Source: Myrmaecium sp. VS I D KN 1
Taxonomy: Eukaryota > Ascomycota > Dothideomycetes > Valsariales > Valsariaceae
NCBI GenBank assembly: GCA_019775845.1
Contig: JADQAV010000001.1
Location: 310,001 to 374,000 of the forward strand
DNA: 64,000 nucleotides
Direction of reading: 5' to 3'
Part shown: piece after piece, positions 56,448 to 64,000 of the stretch
How positions within the stretch are numbered: position 1 is the first letter of the stretch
Layout: each line of letters opens with the position of its first letter
Translations under genes and position numbers: made by a program
The notes under the pieces: generated by a model
What the model was told of the DNA's origin: nothing
Seen by the model: only the letters and a program-made list of their open reading frames with translations
Databases searched by the model: none

Positions 56448-59445
56448 GATGTCTCCACTCAACAGTTGAACTCGAACCGTACACTGACCTCGTCTTAATC
56501 CATGCTCGTCACAACAACAGGAGAGGGAAGGTTGCAGAGGTAGTGGCTAGATGAAGGAAACGAATGTACAGGACGGTGATGACATGCAAGTGGTAAGGAC
56601 GGGAGGTTTATGAAGGAGCGGGACCGGACGCTGTCGCGACATTCCGGGTGGTGCGCGAAGGAGAGGATGACGGAATAACGAACATGATCAGGGCTGCTCT
56701 CAGACGTAGTCGTGCAGTGCGCAACGGTAAGAAAGCTTCTGCACCGGCAAGGCGGAGGAGAGCAAAGGAGAGAGAAGCTGTCGAAAGGAAGGACGCGGTT
56801 GTCTGTGACGGTCTGTCTCTGCTGCCAGTCGGAAGAGCAACAGAAGCAGGAAGGGTTGGAGGAGAAGAAGTGATGGAAGTGTAGGAGTGTAGGAGTTGGC
56901 GGTCGAAAGATGTAAGGTAGTGGTAAGGTGGTAAGGTAGGTCAGTAGGTGAGATAGCGGGACGCAAGAAGGAGGACGCGGGGCAACAGAGCAGACAGCGC
57001 TAGTGGGAATTTACGGACGCACACTGGCTGGAACGAGGGCGTCAAACAAGGCGTGATGTGGATGCATCTAAATTGGATGCCGAGCTGGGAGAGCGGGAAT
57101 CGTCCTGCTCGAATCGGACGCGGGACCCAGACCTTCCAGCCCGTCACGCGCGTATTTATCTGGAGGAGGGAGGGGGGTGGGGAAGCGGGATTGACAGGGA
57201 AGCCGTAAGTACCTATGTATGTACCTATGCACACTATACAGTACTTACAGTACCTTATTATATGTAGGTATATATCTTACTAGTAGTACTACCATCGTAC
57301 TCAATGTACAGTACAGTACCTTGCGACAGAGCTTGCCGTTTGCTTGATCGACATCATATATAGTAGGTACTGTACTGACCACTGGCAGTCGGGTCCCTAA
57401 TGGTGGGTGCTGGGACTCTGGAGTCAATTACTACTGAAGGCTCTACAGGCGGATCAGTTAGGTACCCTACGACAGTCGTACCTTACTGGATGTCACAGCC
57501 GAATCGGCCTGTTCCCACCCGTCCCTACTTAGCGATGCGTCTCGACCGTGTGTCGACCGCGTCAGGTGCTTGAAGAGCGATGCATGCAGGTTGGCGGGAT
57601 GTCGCTAGCCTTGGGAACAGTGCTTTGGAGCACCCCGTCCTCCTCCAATGATTCAAGGCGCTCGGCAACGGACGAACCGCATCAATACCCATCAAAGCAA
57701 AGTCTCCTGCTCCACAGTACTCCCATGCAACTGCAGCAGCCTCCGCCGAACATGCTGACACTTAAGAGCAAACAGCCTATCCAGGGCGCTCTCGTATATG
57801 TATATGCGCGATGCGCGGGACCGGGCTGCAATGTAGACAAGCGATCTACATCCCTCCTGCTACGAACTGAATGAGCACGCAGTCGCTAAAGCTGACGGGG
57901 CGAAGATCGTCTGTACGCGCAAACCCATAGGTAGGTACTTACCTACGTACGTACTGTACATCGTGTATAGCGACTTAGGCAGTAGGTACTACATAAGCAT
58001 GGCGACCGAGGCAGAGATTGAAGCGGTACCTATCCCCCCCCCCCCCGCCAGCAAGCCTGCCCAGCCTTTGGTGACAGGTTGGAGCAAGCTCAAGCAAGCT
58101 TCCGTTTTCAGCCTGGAGGATGGACGAGGTCCGCGGGTGGATGCCAGACCCGCACCATCGGCTCGTGCTCTGCCTTCCCGGCAGCCTTCCACTCCACCGT
58201 GCCCGACGCCCGGTGCCCGGTGCGCTGTGCTTCGGGTGTCCTGAGCAGGTGGTCCCGCAGAGCCGAGATGCCCACCGGTTTGAACGAGCCGTGACCTAGC
58301 TTCATTTTAGCGCACAGTACCGGACGGGTGCCTCCACGAAGGAAGGCTTCTCCATCCTAAAAACGTTATAGTGACCGTCATGGTTGATCTTCAATTGAGG
58401 CTGTGCAGCCCTTCACGGCACTGAAGATTCGTGCGTGCGCAGCATCTAGGTGATCCCTTTTGCATCGGCAACGTACCTGGTACCCATCCATTCCCAAACG
58501 CTCTCAAGCCGGAGCAGCACCAGACCCTCAGTTCGTACCATCAGCGGGACCTTGGCCGGGCTTGCCCTCTCTCCTCCAACTCCCTAGCCCGCGTATAGCT
58601 GTTTCATCAGCACGGTTTAGGACATCTGAGCGGAAGCCGGAGATTCGGCGATGCCCAAGATTGTTTTACCCGTCGGCAGCCCGTTTACATACACATACTG
58701 GATCCGATAGATGCCGTTGCATTTCCTAACCAACAGCGAAGCAAGGCAGACGCATAGTACCGTTGTAACCAAAGGCAGGATCGCACCAACGGGGAAGAAA
58801 AAGTAAGATACCTCCATCTCCAGTTTCTGAACTGCACTGCTGCCTTCTAGGGTAGCAGGGACGTACCTAGTGTGCTAGTATCCTAAGAAAGGCGTCTGCT
58901 TCGGCCATAAATACAACAACTGGAACTCGCCAAGAGCCCTCAATCAACGTGGATGTTTCCGACAATGTACAATTGGCAATGCCCATTACGTTATGTGTAT
59001 GCCGCGAGAGGTAGGAGCGAACTCATGGGCCCCCGAACTTGGAAGGAGCCGGGATCGATATGCATTTCCCGTCACCTTCGGTTCGGCATTCGCAAATCTA
59101 CAGACCCGACGGCCATTCAACTCCCAGGCCAGGCCGTTCACCACCTGCGCCTACGTCTGCGTAAAGCCTGCCTGTCAGTCTACAAATCTCCACTAACGCC
59201 AAACGTTGGAAGGGTCCTGCGCTGTTTGCAGAATCCTTCGTCGATGCGCACCTGCGGATTCGCCATTAACAGAGCTGTCGCCCTTGGTCTCCGGTACTCA
59301 TAGCGACAATGCCGTTCATCATCCTGCCGGCCGGTCTCAAAAGTCGGTGAGCAAACTCGTGAGAAGGCTGTAGGCTGCGAGAAAACTGTGCAGTCGGCTT
59401 CAGGGCAGAGCCCGTCGTCTCACACCAACCAACGTTCACGCCGAG
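56448..59445. other. 3-kb region without a supportable gene
   Basis: Upstream of the RRM protein (-) and of the 665-residue protein (+), so it holds two promoters. Two GTA/TAC-rich tracts (57205-57320 and 57925-57995) bracket about 600 bp of ordinary DNA. A run of 14 C lies at 58037-58050. A possible short frame begins at ATG 58000 but was not accepted. No RNA gene recognised. Confidence 0.45.
57205..57320. repeat. GTAC/TAGGTAC-rich palindromic tract
   Basis: Dense short motifs such as GTACCTATG, ACTTACAGTACC, TACTAGTAGTAC and GTACAGTACAGTACC, many self-complementary. Similar tracts occur at 10614-10690, 33404-33535, 42115-42230 and 57925-57995, always between genes. Confidence 0.5.
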
Positions 59446-61561
59446 ATGGATATCACGAAGTGGCTTGAAAGCACAGTCCTCCCGACCAAGCCACCAAGCT
59501 TGCCCGAAGAGTTCGGCTCGCCAGCTTTTATGCATGCGAAGAACCACCTCGCCTCTCCAAACAAGCGTAAACGTGGCCGAGGGAAGGACAGTTCATCGGA
59601 GGACAGTTCGTTGCTCAAAGTCGGCACATCACCTCGAGTTAGCCTGGCCGATGAGCATCAGCCGAAGTCTCAGAAAGTAGGAGCACCCCGGTCATCGTCT
59701 TCGTCGAGCTCCCCTTCCGCGAATAAGGTGTCGCCAGAGCGATATGCTCGCAGACCGCGGCGCAAGACACGCCCGGATAGATACGTGCCGAAGGCAGATA
59801 AGCCCAAGAAAGAGTCCACGCACCGAAACAAAAAGGAAACGAGGGAGTCAAGTACCCTCCACAGAAAGCCGAAGCGGCGGCGCAAAGACAGGCCCGGGAT
59901 TAGACGCCCCAGTGACTTTCACGCGCAGAATGTGGGAAGGGACAGGCTGACAGTTGGTGGCGCCCTGTTGTCTAGATAATGCTTGGCTGCTGATCTTTGA
60001 CAGTTGAAGCCTTCCGCCAGGCTTGGCTTGTTCAACAAGGGCCGGGCCTCTTCTCCTGTCCAAAGACGCGGCTGTACGACCCCGCTGCATTTCGTGGGCA
60101 TGTTTAAAATTATTTCTTTGCTGACACTCCTTTCGCTCAGTGCCCGACCTTGTGTTCTCGGAGATGAAATTCCTCCAGAAACATACAGAGCCTTCAGAAA
60201 AAGGGTATGAAGACGTCCCCGAAAGAAAGAGCCGAAAGGATAAAAGAGATCATTCGACAAATAAAGAGATCTCTGCCTACTTTTCGGCCAATCCACCACT
60301 CCTTAACCAAAAGCAGCCTGATACTAAGGTAGGCCATGACCACTCAACACATCGGCGGCAGCAAAGGCAATCCAGGCATGCGTCTGCCATACCCACGGTG
60401 GAGCTTCCTGACAGACCGTACCTTGGATTTGGCACGAGAGGACCAGAACCGGAAGCTACCAGCTATTTCTCTTGGTCCGAGTCAAATCGACAGCCTACTG
60501 AAGCACCTCCATTCCAACGAGGGATGACCATTAATATTGGCCAACTGGGATCCCAGCTCCGAACAATCGGAGGCGAGATGCGCGCATCGGGAGTTCAGCC
60601 TCACAGAGAATGGTCCGGACCAGCCACAGCCGTGGAAAGCTCCGCTCCCCCGGTGCGCGGTCATTGTACTGCTGACTTGTGGAGCGGAAGAGGTCAAGCA
60701 GCAGATGTGGAAGATCTGTACGGACGACTTGGGAGGACGTTGCATAAGAAAACGCGGAGTGAAAACGTAACAGCTGATATTACAAAGCGCGTGGCGAAAC
60801 CATTACGAGCGGGCGGTGATGCGAGCAATGAAGGCATCGGCCGAAGCAACGAACTTCCACCGCAATCTCTTGCTGAGCAAAGCGCTTTTGCCGGACTTCA
60901 AAACGGACGACCTCTGCCGCAAGGACTGGCACTTTTGCCTGCTGAAAGCAGAAACCAGGTCATTCCGAGTGATGAAACATGGACAGCATCATCTTTAGGA
61001 AAGCTCTTGCACGAATGCGATACTGCATTAGTGGACTGCGTCAAGGTAGGGGAGGACGTGAAACCTCGTGCCTCTACGATATCCTCACACGCTTTGAGAG
61101 AAGCGGCACCAAACCCGCCACAGGGATTTCGGGATACAGGATATTCTTTTGTGCCATGTCGTGACGAGTTGAGGAACAGGAGCAATTTGAACTTGACACG
61201 GCTTTCGAATGAGCTCTGGATGGAGGACCTGACGCTTCTGGATCGGGATGAGACGTCCGAAATTGCAGGTTCACTTGCGCACCCCTTACACCATGGTGGA
61301 GCGGGTTACGAGGACGGCAGCATCCGAGATGTGTATGCTGAATATTTCTACTGCAGCAGTGAGGAAGGCTACACAGCAGGAACTAGAGGAGCGGAGATTG
61401 GAGCGGAGGCACCGCTATTCGACCTCCATGACGAAGGCATAGCCGGAGAGTTCGGCCCTGAGTGGGGTAATATCGGCAACGACGATACACTTGATGAGGG
61501 CGCTCATGAGCAGGAGGAAGACGGTTTGGCTGGGTTCTGGCGGCCGAACAAATTATACTGA
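59446..61561 (+). CDS. basic/acidic disordered protein of unknown function
   Basis: Exons 59446..59952, 60004..60073 and 60141..61561 give 665 residues; phases close, joining RDRLT to LKPSARLGLFNKGRASSPVQ and then to LPDLVFSEMKFLQKH. The short exon-2/3 block (LGLFNKGRASSPV...GLPDLVFSE) looks like the most ordered, conserved-type segment. The N-terminal ~165 residues start MDITKWLESTVLPTKPPSLP and become strongly Lys/Arg/Ser-rich (RRPRRKTRPDR, KPKRRRKDRPGIRRP), suggesting nuclear localisation or nucleic-acid contact. The C-terminal half is acidic, with LSNELWMEDLTLLDRDE and a final Glu/Asp-rich stretch. I recognise no Pfam-type domain. Further small introns inside exon 3 cannot be excluded. 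Confidence 0.72.
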
Positions 61562-62192
61562 GCCTTTTTGCGCTTGTTCGATTGGATCATGATGGCGTTC
61601 TCCTCCGAGTGATGGTGTCTTCTTATGTAAGCGTGTGAACCGGCAGGACTGATATGTACAATATTAGGTAATAACCGTAAACGTCGTGTAATCATTGGTA
61701 TTAGCCGAGACGGCCGATTTTCGGAGAAATCGGTACGTGAGGGTAGGGATCGAACGAGTGCCAGTGGTCAAGATTTGTCCATCAAAGACTGTATCTACCT
61801 AGAATTGTGGTTACTATACATCCATAGCTTACCTTCGAGGGAGAAATACGACCGAAGGACAGAAGGAATCGTTGGCCATTGTCATCGTCGACCGATCCCG
61901 AGACGCGCAGGACACTCGCACCGCTACAACGCACTTGATGCCGGCCGCGGACGCCTCTCTGCTGTGGCGGAATCGCACTTTGCTCCCTCGCTTGGTCAGT
62001 CGCAGCCGCCTTGAGCGAAGTCGGGTTGTCTCCTGCAGGCAATCCGTGACGTTTGCAACGCTGGCGACAACTAACCCCCTCCGCCCTTCTCCTTACCCCA
62101 CCACCACCCCCTCTCCCGCCAACACCAAAATTCAATCTCGAACTGCCCAACTCGCCAGACATCTCACCTCATCACCGTCTCGCACATCCACC
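61562..62192. other. pyrophosphatase promoter and leader
   Basis: Head-to-tail spacer on the plus strand. The last 150 bp are C-rich (CCACCACCACCCCCTCTCCCGCC), typical of leaders of highly expressed fungal genes. No other gene seen. Confidence 0.55.
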
Positions 62193-63370
62193 ATGGCTTC
62201 CCTCCCCGTCTCCGAGAAGGGCTTCCACTCCAAGGCCCCCTCCGTCTACACCACCAGGAAGGTCGGTGCTCCCAACACTCTCGAGCACCGCATCTACCTC
62301 GAGAAGGATGGCGTTCCCGTCTCGCCGTTCCACGACATCCCTCTGTATGCCAACGAGCAACAGACCATCCTCAACATGATCGTTGAGGTCCCCCGCTGGA
62401 CCAATGCGAAGATGGAGGTACGTCCGATGCCCTCTGCAGCTGACCACCCTGCTGCTCTATCTCCGGGTTCTTGTAAGGGGCTTTGACACTGACCGCCCCG
62501 ACATAGATCTCCAAGGAGGAGACCCTCAACCCAATCAAGCAGGACATCAAGAAGGGCAAGCTCCGCTACGTCCGCAACTGCTTCCCCCACAAGGGTTACC
62601 TCTGGAACTACGGCGCCTTCCCCCAGGTATGACCACCTCACCGCGAACCCTGGATCTCCGTCCGTCCGAGATCGGCTGCTAACGACGCGCTTCCAGACTT
62701 GGGAGGACCCCAACGCCGTTCACCCCGAGACCAAGGCCAAGGGTGACAACGACCCGCTCGACGTTTGCGAGATTGGCGAGCTCGTCGCGAAGCCCGGTGA
62801 GGTCAAGCAGGTGAAGGTCCTCGGTGTCATGGCTCTTCTTGATGAGGGCGAGACCGACTGGAAGATCATCGTCATCGATGTCAACGACCCGTTGGCTCCC
62901 AAGCTCAACGACGTCGAGGACGTCGAGCGTCACCTTCCTGGCCTCCTCCGTGCCACCAACGAGTGGTTCCGCATCTATAAGATCCCCGACGGCAAGCCCG
63001 AGAACCAGTTCGCTTTCTCCGGAGAGTGCAAGAACAAGAAGTGCGTCCCATCCAGTTACATTCGGTACTCATGACCGCTAACCTTCGTTAGGTACGCCAC
63101 CGACATCGTCCGTGAATGCGCTGAGGCCTGGGAGCGCCTTGTCACTGGCAAGACCGCCAAGGGTGACATCTCTCTGTAAGTGCACCTGACCAATACTACG
63201 GCGTCCTTAGAGTGCTAACGGAGGTCAGCACCAACACCACCGTCCCTCACTCCCCCGACCGTGTAAACCCCAGCACCCTCAACATTCCCCAGGGCGAGAA
63301 CCTCTCCCCTGCTCCGATCGACCCCTCCATCGACAAGTGGTTCTTCATCTCTGGCGCACCCACCGCCTAA
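62193..63370 (+). CDS. ipp1: soluble inorganic pyrophosphatase
   Basis: Five exons, 62193..62417, 62507..62626, 62697..63040, 63092..63175 and 63229..63370, give 304 residues, all phases closing. It hydrolyses pyrophosphate in the cytosol and so pulls biosynthetic reactions forward. Family I motifs in order: [25 protein letters not shown] and [19 protein letters not shown], the metal-binding signature [12 protein letters not shown] with its three Asp, [20 protein letters not shown], and RHLPGLL. The start lies in CCACCATGGCT, an optimal context. The C-terminus is slightly longer than yeast Ipp1, ending [10 protein letters not shown]. Four short introns and strong C-ending codon bias suggest high expression. 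Confidence 0.97.
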
Positions 63371-63887
63371 ATGTAGTTGGACTACTGTATACTGCCTTCC
63401 AATGCACATAGATGTTCTACAAAAATTTCTGAAATGCCTACGGCTAGCTCCGTAGGAGAAGCTCTGAAGTGCTAAGGTTCAGATAGTGGGAAGGAAGAAG
63501 CTACCGGCGCCAACGGTAGTGTCGATGTCTTGAACTTTCTTCACCGTGTTCAGTACAGAGTCAGATTAGTTCAAGCATGTACAGATGCCCCTATCCCGAA
63601 AGCGATGTTTGTGTTCAAGCCTTGAAAATCGGCTCATGTGTTTTTGAAGTTCCTCTTTTGAAAACTCCGATTGAAAATGCACCGTGCCAGCCTCGCGCCA
63701 GATGATTTGAACTTTCCCGCCATGATCCCTCCCTTCGATACAACATCCAAACGTACATAATACAGCAGCATAAATCCTTGTTGGTATATAATCCTCTTTC
63801 ACTCCCTTCCCACGAGACATACACACGCCCCGCCCATCCCTCCTCTCCCATTCGTGCAACCCCTCGAGTCGGCCGGTCGGGGGAGGC
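63371..63887. other. convergent 3' region, no gene seen
   Basis: Between pyrophosphatase (+) and the partial minus-strand gene at the window end. Nothing recognised besides the two 3' UTRs. Confidence 0.55.
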
Positions 63888-64000
63888 TCAGTTTCCGGAA
63901 AGTTCCTCGGCGCGGGCGAGCAAGCGGGAGTGCCGATTGACCTGCTCGGTCACTTCCTTGAGCTTGGTCCGATTGAGATCGAGGTTGAGTTCCTTGCCGT
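63888..64000 (-). CDS. C-terminal end of an unidentified gene (partial)
   Basis: The last 36 codons plus stop are inside the window; the 5' part lies beyond base 64000. The frame (GKELNLDLNRTKLKEVTEQV, then RHSRLLARAEELSGN) is charged, with leucines at helix spacing, consistent with a terminal coiled coil. The coding call rests on an open frame reaching the window edge, sensible codon use and a stop followed by ordinary 3' sequence. The family cannot be named from this much. Confidence 0.55.
   Translation of the reverse strand, partial: GKELNLDLNRTKLKEVTEQVNRHSRLLARAEELSGN

Noticed and set aside
58000-58294. Possible two-exon small gene starting MATEAEIEAVP
   Set aside because: Contains a 14-C run that would be slippage-prone; both strands give similar incidental frames and no domain is seen.

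Overview
This window is nuclear DNA of a filamentous ascomycete (Pezizomycotina). The evidence is short introns (mostly 44-145 nt, the longest about 210 nt) with GTAAGT-like donors and CTAAC/CTGAC branch points, about one gene per 3-4 kb, orthologues of HapB, TamA/Dal81 and Rax2, and a C:G-to-T:A-mutated transposon of the kind made by repeat-induced point mutation (RIP). Gene content fits Eurotiomycetes or a related class, but I cannot fix the genus. I support 18 protein-coding genes, two of them cut by the window edges, and one dead DNA transposon. Most gene models below were rebuilt by joining exons whose reading phases close exactly.

Left part (1-17 kb): the C-terminus of the CCAAT-binding subunit HapB; a small Cys-rich membrane protein; a family-31 glycosyltransferase with a C-terminal PAN/apple-like module; next to it a secreted protein carrying the same module alone; a phospholipase C with a long insert in its X domain; then a gene-poor stretch holding a 93-residue cupin and a 97-residue zinc-ribbon protein whose transcript appears to have an intron just after the stop.

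Centre (17-41 kb): a housekeeping block. The U5 snRNP GTPase Snu114 and cytosolic acetoacetyl-CoA thiolase Erg10 are divergent from a 441-bp shared promoter. Ero1 (oxidative protein folding, ending in an ER-retrieval signal) and Hsh155/SF3B1 (U2 snRNP) follow. Then come a TamA/Dal81-like nitrogen co-regulator with 3.2 kb of gene-free upstream DNA, a 14-TM MFS exporter, and a large disordered protein of unknown role.

Right part (42-64 kb): a complete but dead 3,037-bp PIF/Harbinger DNA transposon with TTA target duplications and 30-bp terminal inverted repeats, heavily RIP-mutated inside. It is followed by the polarity landmark protein Rax2, a membrane-anchored serine hydrolase of the TAP-like family, a six-exon glycine-rich RRM protein, a 665-residue basic protein of unknown function, inorganic pyrophosphatase, and the tail of an unidentified gene.

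There is no evident operon-like or biosynthetic cluster. Common themes are secretion and cell-surface growth (GT31, PAN protein, Ero1, Rax2, the membrane hydrolase) and RNA processing (Snu114, Hsh155, RRM protein). All three RNA-processing genes have an intron within the first 20 coding nucleotides.
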